From: Pseudomonas amygdali
Lineage (GTDB): Bacteria; Pseudomonadota; Gammaproteobacteria; Pseudomonadales; Pseudomonadaceae
Direction: 5' to 3'
DNA length: 60,690 bases
Assembly: GCF_002699855.1 (NCBI RefSeq)
Contig: NZ_LKBW01000079.1
Coordinates: 1-60,690 of the forward strand
Numbering within the stretch: position 1 is the stretch's first letter; each line of letters opens with the position of its first letter. The notes beneath the pieces are model-generated. The model worked only from the letters and a program-made list of their open reading frames with translations, did not search any database and was not told the DNA's origin. Of this stretch, positions 35,554-45,891 are shown in pieces. Made by a program: the position numbers and the translations under genes.

Positions 35554-37056
35554 ATGACCGATAAGCAACCCGTGACTCAGCAGGACAGCGCTCTGGTTGA
35601 AGTTGAAAACTTCGCCCCGCAATCCTCCCTGCTCGACAGCATCATTTCCGAAAGCCGCGTTGCGCGCTCAGAGACCGAGCGCACCCGTACCCGCGATCTG
35701 ATCGGCGAACTGGTGGCCCAGGTACTTGAAGGCGAAATGACGCCAAGCAAGGACCTGATCGCCGTGCTCGACGCGCGCATCGCCGAGATCGATTCGATGC
35801 TCTCCGAGCAGATGAACGAAATCATGCACGCCCGTGAATTCCAGCAACTGGAAGCGTCCTGGCGCGGCCTGAAATATCAGGTTGACCAGACCGAGACCAG
35901 CACCACGCTGAAGATTCACCTGCTCAATGCGTCGTAAAAAGACCTCGTGCGTGACCTCAAGGCCTCGTCCGAATTCGACCAGAGCGCACTGTTCAAGAAG
36001 ATCTACGAAGAAGAGTACGGCACCTTCGGTGGTGCACCGTTCGGTATGTTGCTGGGTGACTACGAGTTCAACCGCAGCCCGGAAGACATGTACCTGCTCG
36101 AGGAGATCTCCCACGTTGCAGCCGCCGCCCACGCGCCGTTCATTTCCGCGGCATCGGCTGAGTTGTTCGGTTGGGACTCGTTCACCGACATGGCCGACCC
36201 TCGCGACCTGGCGAAGATCTTCGATACGGTCGAATACGCCAAGTGGAAGTCGTTCCGCGCCTCTGAAGACTCCCGCTATGTCGGCCTGACTCTGCCGCAC
36301 GTGCTGGGTCGCCTGCCATATGGCCCGGATACCACGCCAGTCGAAGAATTCAACTTTGTCGAAAGCGTCGACGGCCGTGACCACAACAAGTACTTGTGGA
36401 TGAACGCTGCCTACGCACTGGGCACCCGAGTGACCGATGCGTTCTCCCGCTACGGCTGGTGTGTGGCGATCCGCGGCGTGGAAGGCGGCGGTCTGGTCGA
36501 AGGCCTGCCGACCCACACCTTCAAGACCGATGACGGCGAAATCGCGCTGAAATGCCCGACTGAAATTGCCATCACCGACCGTCGCGAAAAAGAGCTGTCG
36601 GACCTGGGGTTCATTCCTCTGGTGCACTGCAAAGGCACCGACTACGCCGCATTCTTCGGCACTCAGTCGACCCAGAAGCAGAAGCAGTACAACACCGACA
36701 TTGCCAACGCCAACGCTCGTCTTTCGGCGCAACTGCAATACATCTTCGCGACCTCGCGTATCGCTCACTACATGAAAGCGATCATGCGCGACAAGATCGG
36801 CAGTTTCGCATCGCGCAAGGATGTCGAGTTGTGCCTCAACAAGTGGCTGTCCAGCTACGTGTTGCTGGATGACACCGCCAGTCAGGAAGCCAAGGCCAAG
36901 TTCCCGTTGCGCGAAGCGCGTGCCGAAGTGTTTGAAGTGCCTGGCAAGCCTGGTGTCTACAAGGCCGTGACTTACCTGCGTCCGCATTACCAACTGGATG
37001 AACTGACAGCATCGTTGCGTCTGGTCGCCGAATTGCCGCAATCGACTCGCGGCTGA
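35554..37056 (+). pseudogene. tssC: T6SS large sheath protein TssC, with an in-frame stop at codon 128
   Basis: The gene starts at ATG 35554 with a good AAGGAGG site. Both parts are in the same frame. The first 127 codons cover the N-terminal TssC region (LEASWRGLKYQVDQTE), then TAA at 35935-35937 interrupts LLNAS-KDLVRDL, and the rest (KKIYEEEYGTFGGAPFG to the C-terminus) continues intact. A single change from GAA or AAA to TAA explains it. A restart at GTG 35947 would give a 369-residue fragment lacking the TssB-binding N-terminus. A full product would be 500 residues. Confidence 0.87.
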
Positions 37057-37081
37057 TCCATCACTTAGCCAGGGAGGCAAC

Positions 37082-37564
37082 ATGAGTAGTCAACACAAGC
37101 TGTTGCCTTCATTGCTGGATCGGTTGCTCGACGATCGTCCGCATCAGTCCGTGGAATCGTCATCGCAACGGTTGAGTTCGCTGGCCGATTACAAGGCCAG
37201 CATCGTTCGTGACCTGGAGATTCTGGTGAACACTCGCCAGTCTCTGGTCGCTAACGAGCTGGAGGGTTTCGCCAATCTGAGCGGCACCATCCTCGATTAC
37301 GGTATGCCCGACTTCACCAGTAGAAGCGTGCTCGACCCACAGGACCGTCTTTTGATTCAGCGCCAACTGGAGAAGGCAATTTCTGTCGGTGACCGACGTT
37401 TCCGCAGCGTGAAAGTCCAGTTGCTTGCACAACAGACCGGCCAGCGCATGCTGACTTTTCGTGTGGACGCAGTACTGCGTCTGCAGGACATTTCGCGTCA
37501 GGTTTCCTTTGACGCCGTGCTGCAGGTCAACACTCAGGAATACAAAGTGCAGAACCTCAACTGA
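37082..37564 (+). CDS. tssE: T6SS baseplate protein TssE
   Basis: The 160-residue gp25-like protein forms part of the baseplate wedge. The SLLDRLLDD N-terminus and DILVNTRQSLVANELEGFANLSGTI-type region (ILVNTR, then IEDYGLPD-like LDYGMPDF) are typical of TssE. AGGGAGG precedes ATG 37082. The stop overlaps the tssF start as TGATG. Confidence 0.92.
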   Translation: MSSQHKLLPSLLDRLLDDRPHQSVESSSQRLSSLADYKASIVRDLEILVNTRQSLVANELEGFANLSGTILDYGMPDFTSRSVLDPQDRLLIQRQLEKAISVGDRRFRSVKVQLLAQQTGQRMLTFRVDAVLRLQDISRQVSFDAVLQVNTQEYKVQNLN

Positions 37565-39396
37565 TGCTCGACGATCTGCTGCCCTATTACGAGAAGGAAC
37601 TCTCGCACCTGCGCTTTCTGGGCCAGGAATTTGCCGCTCAATATCCGAAGATCGCTTCGCGATTACTGATTGAGGGCGACAACTGCGAAGACCCGCACAC
37701 CGAGCGCCTTATCGAGGCGTTCTCGTTCCTGTCGGCGCGCGTACACAAGAAACTCGACGATGAGTTTCCTGAAATCGTCGAGTCGTTTCTGGAGGTGCTG
37801 TACCCGCACTACCTGCGCCCTACCCCTTCGATGTCCATCGTCGAGTTCAACATGGGCAAGCAGGAAAAGGTCACCGAATCCTATCGCGTAGCCCGGCACA
37901 CCGAGCTGCATGCCACACCTATAGACGGAATAGTATGCAAGTTTCGTACGTGCTACCCGGTCGAACTGTGGCCAGTGGCAGTGCAAAGTGCTTCGTTCAT
38001 TGAAATGGAGCGTTCGGCGTTCAACGGCCACAGTGCAGACCTGATTGCGCGCTTGCGCATCGGCCTGGGTGCGACCTCCGACGTCCTGTTCGGCAAGATG
38101 GAACTGGACCGACTGCGCTTTTTCCTTGATGGCGAAAGCACGCTGATGCATCAACTGTATGAGCTGCTGTTCAACAACCTGGCCAAAGCGACCCTGTCGT
38201 TCGAAGACGAAGGGCGCATTCGTGAAGTGGTACTGCCCGCCGACGCCCTGAAGTCTGTCGGTTATGGTCTGGATGAAGGGCTGGTGGATTACTCGGAGCG
38301 TTCGTTTCTGGGTTACCGCTTGCTGCACGAATACTTCACCTTCCCTGACAAGTTCATGTTCTTCGACCTGTCAGGCTTTGCCCGTATTCTGGCTGGCAAA
38401 GAAATCGCCAAAGTGGAAATCAATTTCTACTTTTCCGACTACGACCTGACGGATCGTCTGGCACGTCTGACCCAGAACATCGGCCGTAACAATTTCAAGC
38501 TCAACTGCACGCCCATCATCAACCTGTTCCGCCAGCAGGCCGAGCCGATCAAGCTGACCCACGTCCAGCATGAATACGCGGTGACACCGGATGTTCGCCT
38601 GCAAAGCTCTGCCGAAGTGGTCTCTATCGATCGCGTGCGGCGGGTGAAGAAGGTCAATGGCAACGATCAGGTCGGCACCTACCATCCGTTCTTTGAACCA
38701 CGCGGCGATCAAGGCCCCGGTCAGAGCTTCTGGATCGCCCGGCGACGTCCGACGCAGAGCCGACGAAGCGATGGCTCGAACATGTTCATCCGCGTCGTGG
38801 ATCGGGATCTGGAACTGATTGATTCCAACAACGACACACTCAGTATCCGCCTGACGTGCAGCAATCGCGATTTACCACTGATGCTGCCTTTTGGCGGCGA
38901 GCGCGGGGACTTCAACATTCCCTCCAATTCGGTGATCAAGGATATCCGCTGCCTGCGCAAACCGACGGCGACGGTGCGCGTGCCGCTGGGCAACGGCGTG
39001 ATCTGGCGGCTCATCTCGCACCTGTCGCTGAACCACATGTCGCTGGTTTCGAAGGGTCGCGAAGTGCTGCTGGAACTGCTGTCGCTTTACAACTACCGCA
39101 ACGTGTCGGCGATTCGCAAACAGATCAACGGGATCGTATCGGTGACCAGCGAACCGGTTGTGGCGCGCATCGGGCATCCGCGCCCCAACTTTGTACGCGG
39201 CGTCGGCATCACGCTGAAATTCGATGAAAGCCAGTACACCGGCAGCGGCGTGTTCCTGTTCGGCATGGTGCTGGACCACTTCTTTGGTCAGTACTGCTCG
39301 ATGAACAGCTTTACCCAATTAACCCTTCGCACCGTGCAGCGCGAAAAGAGAGTGGTCCAATGGCCCCCGCGAACAGGCGATCAACCCCTGGTCTGA
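37564..39396 (+). CDS. tssF: T6SS baseplate protein TssF
   Basis: The 610-residue protein begins MLDDLLPYYEKELSHLR and continues FAAQYPKIASRL, the standard TssF opening. It is the scaffold of the baseplate wedge together with TssE, TssG and TssK. Length is typical. It overlaps tssG by 37 bp. Confidence 0.95.
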   Translation: MLDDLLPYYEKELSHLRFLGQEFAAQYPKIASRLLIEGDNCEDPHTERLIEAFSFLSARVHKKLDDEFPEIVESFLEVLYPHYLRPTPSMSIVEFNMGKQEKVTESYRVARHTELHATPIDGIVCKFRTCYPVELWPVAVQSASFIEMERSAFNGHSADLIARLRIGLGATSDVLFGKMELDRLRFFLDGESTLMHQLYELLFNNLAKATLSFEDEGRIREVVLPADALKSVGYGLDEGLVDYSERSFLGYRLLHEYFTFPDKFMFFDLSGFARILAGKEIAKVEINFYFSDYDLTDRLARLTQNIGRNNFKLNCTPIINLFRQQAEPIKLTHVQHEYAVTPDVRLQSSAEVVSIDRVRRVKKVNGNDQVGTYHPFFEPRGDQGPGQSFWIARRRPTQSRRSDGSNMFIRVVDRDLELIDSNNDTLSIRLTCSNRDLPLMLPFGGERGDFNIPSNSVIKDIRCLRKPTATVRVPLGNGVIWRLISHLSLNHMSLVSKGREVLLELLSLYNYRNVSAIRKQINGIVSVTSEPVVARIGHPRPNFVRGVGITLKFDESQYTGSGVFLFGMVLDHFFGQYCSMNSFTQLTLRTVQREKRVVQWPPRTGDQPLV

Positions 39397-40430
39397 TTGA
39401 CCAGGCAAGGGCTGAGCCGCACCGATTCGAATTTTTTCAGTTGGTGCGTTTGCTTCGCCTGCATTACAGCAGGAATGGGCGCATGGACCTGGAAACCAGG
39501 CCGCATGAGGACCCTCTGCGCTTTCGTTCGCAGCTGTCGCTGAACTTTCCGGCCAGTGAAGTCAGCGACCTGCAGTTCGAACGCGAAGGCAAGCTCTCGG
39601 CGGCCGGTTTGCCGCTGTCCGAGGTGCAGGTCACGTTCATGGGCCTGGTCGGCCCTTCAGGCGTGCTGCCGCGCCCGTACACCGAGCTGCTCATCGATCG
39701 GCATATTCAGTACCGAGACGACGCTGCGCATGCGTTTCTGGATATTTTTTCGCATCGCATGACCACGCTGTTTTACGAGGCCTGGCAGAAGTACAAGTTT
39801 TACATCGAGTACGAGCGTAACGGCACGTCGAACTTTGATCGTTATTTGCTCAACCTGGTGGGTTTCGGCCCCGAAGCCTTGAAGCAAAAGTTCGACAAGG
39901 GCGAGTCGCCATTGCGTCGCGAACTGTTCAGCTACTTCTCGGGGATGTTCGCCCAGAAGCCGCGCAACGCCCTGAACCTTGAAGTCATGCTGAGTTTTTA
40001 TTTCTCGCTGCCGTTCAAGATCCAGCAGTTCGCCGGGCGCTGGCTGAAGCTCGACAGCAGCCAGTGCACGCAGCTGGGCCGCAAGAACGCCGTGCTGGGG
40101 CAAAGCGCCGTGGCTGGCAATCGCGTCTGGGATTACCAGTCGTGCGTGCGTATCGAAATGGGGCCTCTGGAACTGGCTGACTACCAGCGCTTTCAGCCGG
40201 GCACCGAGGATTACCAGAAGCTTGTTGAACTGGTGCGTTTTTACATCGGCGCCGAACTGGACTTCCAGATTGCGCCGAAGCTCAAGCGCGAAGCTGTACC
40301 CGTGGCCCGCCTGGGTCGCCAAGGCAATGTATCGCTGGGCTGGCTTGGCTGGCTCAAACGCCCCGGTGTCGACGTGGAGCCCTCCCGTTGCGCTGTTTTC
40401 CATATTCCTTTTGATGGGGTCTCCCTGTGA
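39360..40430 (+). CDS. tssG: T6SS baseplate protein TssG
   Basis: The 356-residue protein has the TssG pattern: FEFFQLVRLL near the start, RFRSQLSLNFPASEV, the VTFMGLVGPSGVLPRPYTELL signature (about residues 90-110) and DIFSHRMTTLFYEAWQKY. It contacts TssF and TssK in the wedge. Its stop overlaps the GTG of tssH. Confidence 0.95.
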   Translation: MAPANRRSTPGLIDQARAEPHRFEFFQLVRLLRLHYSRNGRMDLETRPHEDPLRFRSQLSLNFPASEVSDLQFEREGKLSAAGLPLSEVQVTFMGLVGPSGVLPRPYTELLIDRHIQYRDDAAHAFLDIFSHRMTTLFYEAWQKYKFYIEYERNGTSNFDRYLLNLVGFGPEALKQKFDKGESPLRRELFSYFSGMFAQKPRNALNLEVMLSFYFSLPFKIQQFAGRWLKLDSSQCTQLGRKNAVLGQSAVAGNRVWDYQSCVRIEMGPLELADYQRFQPGTEDYQKLVELVRFYIGAELDFQIAPKLKREAVPVARLGRQGNVSLGWLGWLKRPGVDVEPSRCAVFHIPFDGVSL

Positions 40431-43030
40431 ACCTGAAGTCCCTGTTCGCCAAGCTGAACGAAACGAGCCGCACTGCCACTGAAAGCGCTGCTGCGCTGTG
40501 CCTGTCGGAGAACCACTACGACGTTGAAGTCGAGCACTTGCTGCTGCAATTGCTCGACAACAACGATAACGACCTGCCGGTGATCCTGCGCCACTACGAT
40601 GTGGTGCCTGATCGCCTGCAAGCACAGTTGGTCACCGCGCTGGGGACGTTCAAGAAAGGCAACACACGGACGCCTGCGCTCTCGCCGCACATCACGCGCA
40701 TGATCGAGCAGGCCTGGGTACTGGCGTCGATCGAATTCGGTCAGTCGCAGATCCGCACCGGCCACCTGATTCAGGCCTTGCTGGATGACGATGCCCTGCG
40801 CCGCGTGGTCATCGATTCGGCGCCGGAACTGGAGAAAATCAACGCTGACGACCTGCGCCTGAATATGAGCGCGCTGGTCGAAGGCAGCCCGGAGACCAAA
40901 CTGAGCAAGCCTCTGGCCAACGCCGACGCAAGCACGGGCGCAACCACCAAGGGCAACGGCAAGACCCCTGCCCTGGACCAGTACACCGTCAACCTGACCC
41001 AGAGCGCCCGCGATGGTCGTATCGATCCGGTACTGGGACGCGAGTTCGAAGTGCGGCAGATGGTCGACATCCTGACCCGCCGCCGTCAGAACAACCCGAT
41101 CCTGACTGGTGAAGCGGGTGTGGGTAAAACAGCCGTGGTGGAAGGTCTGGCGCTGCGCATCGTGCAGGGCGACGTGCCTTCGGTGCTCAAGGGCGTCGCC
41201 ATTCACACCCTGGATCTGGGCCTGTTGCAGGCCGGTGCAGGGGTCAAAGGCGAGTTCGAAAACCGCCTCAAGTCGGTCATCGAAGAAACCAAGCGCAGCC
41301 TGCACCCGATCATTCTGTTCATCGACGAAGCCCACACGTTGATCGGCTCGGGTGGCCAGGCCGGGCAGAACGACGCAGCGAACCTGCTCAAGCCTGCCTT
41401 GGCGCGTGGCGAGCTGCGCACAATCGCCGCCACCACATGGGCAGAATACAAAAAGTATTTCGAAAAAGACGCAGCATTGGCTCGTCGTTTCCAGGTCGTG
41501 AAAGTCGAAGAGCCTGACGAAGACAAGGCCATCCACATGCTTCGCGGGCTGCTGGCGAAGATGCAGGAGCACCACAAGGTCACGGTGATGGACGAAGCGC
41601 TGGTGCAGGCCGTACGTCTTTCCAATCGCTACATCACCGGCCGCCAACTGCCGGACAAAGCCGTCAGCGTGCTCGACACCGCTTGCGCACGCGTCGCGCT
41701 GGGCCAATCGGCACAGCCAGGCGCGCTGGAAGACTGCAAGCGCCACATCGACAACCTGAATGCAGAAATCACCGTGCTGGAGCAGGAAACCGCCAAGGGC
41801 AGCGACCACGCTCGCCGTTTGACGGCCCTGCACGAAGAGCTGAAAGCCGAACAGGAAACCCGCGAGTCGCTGGAGCAACAGTGGAAGCGCGAGCTGGAAC
41901 TGGTCGAAAAGCTTGGCGCACTCAGCGTTCCGGAAGACGGCGCGCCTGATGCTGAGCAGATCGCTGCAGTGCGTGCCGAACTGGCCAGTGTGCAGGGCGA
42001 GCAACCGCTGGTCCACGCGCTGGTGGACGGCGGCACCATCGGTGAAGTGATTTCCGGCTGGACCGGTATCCCGCTGGGCAAGATGCTGCGCGACGAGATC
42101 GATACCGAACAAAGTCTGCCAGCGCTGTTGGGTGAACGCGTACTGGGGCAGGATCATGCGCTTGAAGAGATCGGCAAGCGCATCAAGATTTCCCGCGCGC
42201 GCATGGAAGACCCGAACAAGCCGATCGGTGTGTTCCTGCTGCTCGGCCCGAGCGGTGTCGGCAAGACCGAAACTGCGCTGGCGCTGGCTGACACACTGTA
42301 TGGCGGCGAGCGTAACGTCATCACCATCAACATGTCCGAATACCAGGAAGCCCACACAGTCTCCAGCCTCAAAGGTTCCCCGCCGGGCTACGTCGGTTAT
42401 GGCGAAGGTGGCGTGCTGACCGAAGCCGTGCGCCGCAAGCCTTACAGCGTGGTGCTGCTCGACGAGGTGGAGAAAGCCCACCCGGACGTGCTCGAGCTGT
42501 TTTTCCAGGTCTTTGACAAAGGCGTGCTGGACGATGGCGAAGGTCGCGAGATCAACTTCCGCAATACCGTGATCATTCTCACCTCCAACACCGGTACTGA
42601 TCGCATCATGCAGTGGTGCCTGAACACCGAGCAGAAGCCGACCCCCGATGACATCGTGGAAGGCCTGCGCGACGAGCTGAATCAGGTGTTCAAACCGGCG
42701 TTCCTCGGTCGCTTGACCATCGTGCCGTACTACCCGGTTCAAGACGCGATTCTGGAACGCATCGTCGGCCTGAAACTGGAGCGCATCCGCAAACGTTTCG
42801 AGCGCAATCACCAGGCGGTACTGCGTTACGACGAAGCGCTGATCAAGGCCATCGCTTCGCGTTGCACGGAAGTCGACAGCGGCGCACGCAACATCGACAA
42901 CATCCTGTCCAAGACCCTCATGCCGGAACTCGCCCAGCGAGTGCTGGAGCGGATGGCGCAGGACAAGCCGATTCAGAGCCTGACCATCGATCTGGGCAGC
43001 GATGGCGACTTCGCTTACACACTGACCTGA
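40427..43030 (+). CDS. tssH: T6SS sheath-recycling ATPase TssH (ClpV)
   Basis: The 867-residue AAA+ unfoldase disassembles contracted TssB/TssC sheaths. An N-terminal Clp repeat domain (about 1-150) is followed by AAA domain 1 with GEAGVGKT and FIDEAH, a coiled-coil middle domain (about 410-520), and AAA domain 2 with GPSGVGKT and LLDEVEKAH. Start is GTG 40427 in a GTGA overlap with tssG. It is intact although its substrate genes are broken. Confidence 0.95.
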   Translation: MNLKSLFAKLNETSRTATESAAALCLSENHYDVEVEHLLLQLLDNNDNDLPVILRHYDVVPDRLQAQLVTALGTFKKGNTRTPALSPHITRMIEQAWVLASIEFGQSQIRTGHLIQALLDDDALRRVVIDSAPELEKINADDLRLNMSALVEGSPETKLSKPLANADASTGATTKGNGKTPALDQYTVNLTQSARDGRIDPVLGREFEVRQMVDILTRRRQNNPILTGEAGVGKTAVVEGLALRIVQGDVPSVLKGVAIHTLDLGLLQAGAGVKGEFENRLKSVIEETKRSLHPIILFIDEAHTLIGSGGQAGQNDAANLLKPALARGELRTIAATTWAEYKKYFEKDAALARRFQVVKVEEPDEDKAIHMLRGLLAKMQEHHKVTVMDEALVQAVRLSNRYITGRQLPDKAVSVLDTACARVALGQSAQPGALEDCKRHIDNLNAEITVLEQETAKGSDHARRLTALHEELKAEQETRESLEQQWKRELELVEKLGALSVPEDGAPDAEQIAAVRAELASVQGEQPLVHALVDGGTIGEVISGWTGIPLGKMLRDEIDTEQSLPALLGERVLGQDHALEEIGKRIKISRARMEDPNKPIGVFLLLGPSGVGKTETALALADTLYGGERNVITINMSEYQEAHTVSSLKGSPPGYVGYGEGGVLTEAVRRKPYSVVLLDEVEKAHPDVLELFFQVFDKGVLDDGEGREINFRNTVIILTSNTGTDRIMQWCLNTEQKPTPDDIVEGLRDELNQVFKPAFLGRLTIVPYYPVQDAILERIVGLKLERIRKRFERNHQAVLRYDEALIKAIASRCTEVDSGARNIDNILSKTLMPELAQRVLERMAQDKPIQSLTIDLGSDGDFAYTLT

Positions 43031-43055
43031 TCGATCACCCCATAGGTAAGACGTG

Positions 43056-43811
43056 ATGAATAAAAGACTTCAAGGCAATTGTTCCTCGAAGCCAGCCTTG
43101 GCAAGGTGCCTGGCTGTTCTGGCAATGATGCTGGCTCTGTCCGCCTGTGGCGTGACGGACCGTGTCGCCAAGCGCATGGATGACACCTGGGCTGGCGACA
43201 TGATGTTTGGTGACAACGAAAAAGTCATCCTGACGACTGACGGCGGTAATCAGCTCAACCCCGATGAGTACGGCAAACCGCTCTCGGTGGTGGTGCGCGT
43301 TTATCAACTGGCCTCTCTGGAGCGCTTCGAGTCGATCAACGCCGACAGCCTCTGGGATGATCCGCAAAAGGCTCTGGGCAACACACTGGTTGATAGCAAG
43401 GAGCTGATTCTGTTGCCAGGCATAGGGCAGACCGATCAATGGCCGCTGAACCCCAACGCGTCCTACGTGGGCATCGCGGCGTTCTTCCGGACCGACGAAA
43501 ACAGCCGCTGGAAGGTCGCGTTCGACGCCAACACGCTGCGCAAGGACGGTATCTGGTTCTCATCCGACGGTGTGCGCGTGCTGGTGGACAACAACTACAT
43601 CCTCGCCGTTCGTGGCGTGGATGTGCTGAACAAGCTCAAGACTGAAGAGCAGTTCGCCAAATCCAATTCGATGCCCGAACAACCCGCCGGCAAAGGTATT
43701 ACCGAGCGAGTGCAGGACGCCGCTGTCCAGCAGGTTCAGGACTCGGCCGGCAGTGCTGCGAAAAAGGCAGCGGACTCACAATTCAATTCTCTGTTGGAAG
43801 GCGCCAAATGA
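43056..43811 (+). CDS. tssJ: T6SS outer-membrane lipoprotein TssJ
   Basis: The 251-residue lipoprotein has a lipobox LSAC with the modified cysteine at about residue 31. The transthyretin-like TssJ domain follows (VVVRVYQLASLERFESINADSLW). It anchors the TssJLM membrane complex in the outer membrane. It is longer than usual because of a Gln/Ala/Lys-rich C-terminal tail of about 50 residues. The stop overlaps tssK as ATGA. A GTG one codon upstream is an alternative start. Confidence 0.93.
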   Translation: MNKRLQGNCSSKPALARCLAVLAMMLALSACGVTDRVAKRMDDTWAGDMMFGDNEKVILTTDGGNQLNPDEYGKPLSVVVRVYQLASLERFESINADSLWDDPQKALGNTLVDSKELILLPGIGQTDQWPLNPNASYVGIAAFFRTDENSRWKVAFDANTLRKDGIWFSSDGVRVLVDNNYILAVRGVDVLNKLKTEEQFAKSNSMPEQPAGKGITERVQDAAVQQVQDSAGSAAKKAADSQFNSLLEGAK

Positions 43812-45151
43812 GTAAACAAAGCCGCGTGATGTGGTCGGAAGGCATGTTCCTTTTGCCACAACATTTCCAATATCAGGATGAGTTTCACCAGCATCAGCTT
43901 GCTGAGTCGACACTGCGTTCCACGCCTTTCCATTGGGGCGTGCAAACGCTGGAAGTCGACGTCGAGGCATTGGCCACAGGCTCGTTGCAGCTGAAGCGCC
44001 TGAAGCTGGTGTTCCCTGACGGCAGCCTTTACGACGCGCCACAGCATGACCCGCTGCCCGCCGCCCGCGACCTGAAAAACCTGACCAAAGGCGGAGAAAT
44101 CAAGGTCTATGCGGCGCTCAAGCTGCCCGAGCCCTTTGGCCTGAACTATGTTGAAGATGGCCAGGAACAGAAGAGCGCCCGGCGCTTTCGCAAACAGTTC
44201 GACACCCTGCCGGACCTCAACGAAGGCGATCTGGAAAACGAAATCACCAGCCTGCGTCTGAACGTCGTGATGCTGGTCGATGGCGACACTCTGGATGGCT
44301 ACAGCTACTGCCCGATTGCCCGACTGGCACGTAACAGCATCGGCGGCTTCAACCTGGATGCGCATTTTGTGCACCCTACGTTGCACGTGTGCACCCACGA
44401 GACGCTGGTTGGCCTTGGCAGACGCCTGATCAGCGTGCTGCAAGCCAAGAGCAAGGCACTTTCTGGCCGCCGCCGCGAACGTGCCGACCAGATTGCCGAG
44501 TTCGGTTCCAGCGACGTTACGTTGTTCTGGCTGCTGAATACGGTCAACCGCGCCTACCCGCAGTTGGCCCATCTGCTGGCGCACCCACGCCTGCACCCGG
44601 AGCGCCTGTATCTGTTTCTCGCGGAACTGGCGGGCGGTTTGCTGACGTTCTCGCTGGACACCCAGCTGACTGACATCCCCGATTACGATCATCAGGACCC
44701 GGCGGCCTCGCTGGTGAAGCTAGACGAACTGGTTCGTCTGCTGCTTGAGAATGTGATTCCGAACCAGTGCATCGTCATCAATCTGAGCCAGGTCCGGCCT
44801 TCGTACTGGCAGGGCCAATTGCTCGACCCACGCCTCACCGAAGCGGACTTCTATATTTCGGTGCATGCCGACATGCCCGGCTCCAGCCTGCTGGAACTGG
44901 TGCCGCGTGCGTTCAAGGTCGGCTCGCCGGAAGACATCGAGGTGGTCGTCAACAGCGCCATGCCGGGCGTCACCCTGAACCACTCGACACGCCTGCCAAA
45001 CGCCATTCCGGTGCGCCTGGACAACCATTACTTCTCCATCGAGCCACATGGCCGGGTGTACGAACGCATGATGGAAGCCCAGGCCATTTCCTTCTACGCG
45101 CCCAGCGCGTTTACCAATCTCAAGCTTGAACTGTTGGCGGTGCTTAAATGA
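43808..45151 (+). CDS. tssK: T6SS baseplate-membrane adaptor TssK
   Basis: The 447-residue protein begins VMWSEGMFLLPQHFQYQD, the TssK signature, and has the conserved C-terminal IEPHGRVYERMMEAQAISFYAP. Trimers of TssK link the baseplate to TssL and TssM. Coupled by ATGA overlaps to tssJ and tssL. Confidence 0.96.
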   Translation: MSKQSRVMWSEGMFLLPQHFQYQDEFHQHQLAESTLRSTPFHWGVQTLEVDVEALATGSLQLKRLKLVFPDGSLYDAPQHDPLPAARDLKNLTKGGEIKVYAALKLPEPFGLNYVEDGQEQKSARRFRKQFDTLPDLNEGDLENEITSLRLNVVMLVDGDTLDGYSYCPIARLARNSIGGFNLDAHFVHPTLHVCTHETLVGLGRRLISVLQAKSKALSGRRRERADQIAEFGSSDVTLFWLLNTVNRAYPQLAHLLAHPRLHPERLYLFLAELAGGLLTFSLDTQLTDIPDYDHQDPAASLVKLDELVRLLLENVIPNQCIVINLSQVRPSYWQGQLLDPRLTEADFYISVHADMPGSSLLELVPRAFKVGSPEDIEVVVNSAMPGVTLNHSTRLPNAIPVRLDNHYFSIEPHGRVYERMMEAQAISFYAPSAFTNLKLELLAVLK

Positions 45152-45861
45152 CTGAAGCCGTGATGCAAGGTGCCGCTGCGGCCGCAACCGAAAAACCTAC
45201 GCTCAAAGACCTGGTACGTGACTTCATCACCATGGCGCTGATTGTCCGTCGCGGCCGCCAGGCGATCTCGGTCACGGCGTTCGAAGCCAGCGTAGATACT
45301 TTCTTCGCCAACCTGGAGCGTCAGGCGCGCAGCGCCAATTACAGCGTCGAACAGGTAAAAGACGCGCAGTACGCACTGTGCGCATTCCTTGATGAGAGCG
45401 TGCTGCGTTCGGGCGACAACGATATGCGTCGCCACTTCGAAATGGAGCCCTTGCAGTTCCGTTATTTCGGCGTTCACCTGGCGGGCGAAGGCTTCTTCGA
45501 GAAAATCGAACTGCTGCGCGCCGACGTGAAAAAGAACCTGGATGTGCTTGAGGTGTACCACCTGTGCCTGGCGCTGGGTTTCGAAGGCAAGTTCGGCCTC
45601 GGCCAGAAAGACCAATTGCGCTATCTGGCCAACACGCTGGGCCAGGACATCGCACGCTACCGCAAGACGCCAAAGGCGCTGTCGCCTGACTGGGCATTGC
45701 CTGACCAAGTGTCGCAGATGCTTCGCCATGAAGTTCCGGTATGGCTTTACCTGGTGCTCATCGCCCTCGTGTGCCTGGGTGTCTATCTGACGCTTGACTG
45801 GTTGCTGGGCAAAGACGTGGCCGCATTGGCCGAACAAATCAGCCAACTGTTCAATGCTTGA
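45148..45861 (+). CDS. tssL: T6SS membrane protein TssL (short form without peptidoglycan-binding domain)
   Basis: The 237-residue IcmH/DotU-type protein has a cytoplasmic hook domain (DAQYALCAFLDESVL, LGFEGKFG) and one C-terminal membrane helix (about residues 197-218). No OmpA-like domain follows, so this TssL cannot bind peptidoglycan itself. The fused IcmF-OmpA protein later in the cluster may do that. Confidence 0.95.
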   Translation: MTEAVMQGAAAAATEKPTLKDLVRDFITMALIVRRGRQAISVTAFEASVDTFFANLERQARSANYSVEQVKDAQYALCAFLDESVLRSGDNDMRRHFEMEPLQFRYFGVHLAGEGFFEKIELLRADVKKNLDVLEVYHLCLALGFEGKFGLGQKDQLRYLANTLGQDIARYRKTPKALSPDWALPDQVSQMLRHEVPVWLYLVLIALVCLGVYLTLDWLLGKDVAALAEQISQLFNA

Positions 45862-45891
45862 GTCCCGATCAGGTAACCGAGTCAGGAAGAC

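Noticed and set aside
40241..42811. 856-codon open frame antisense to tssH
   Set aside because: The plus strand encodes an unmistakable ClpV ATPase; the antisense frame has no motif and arises from third-position GC bias.
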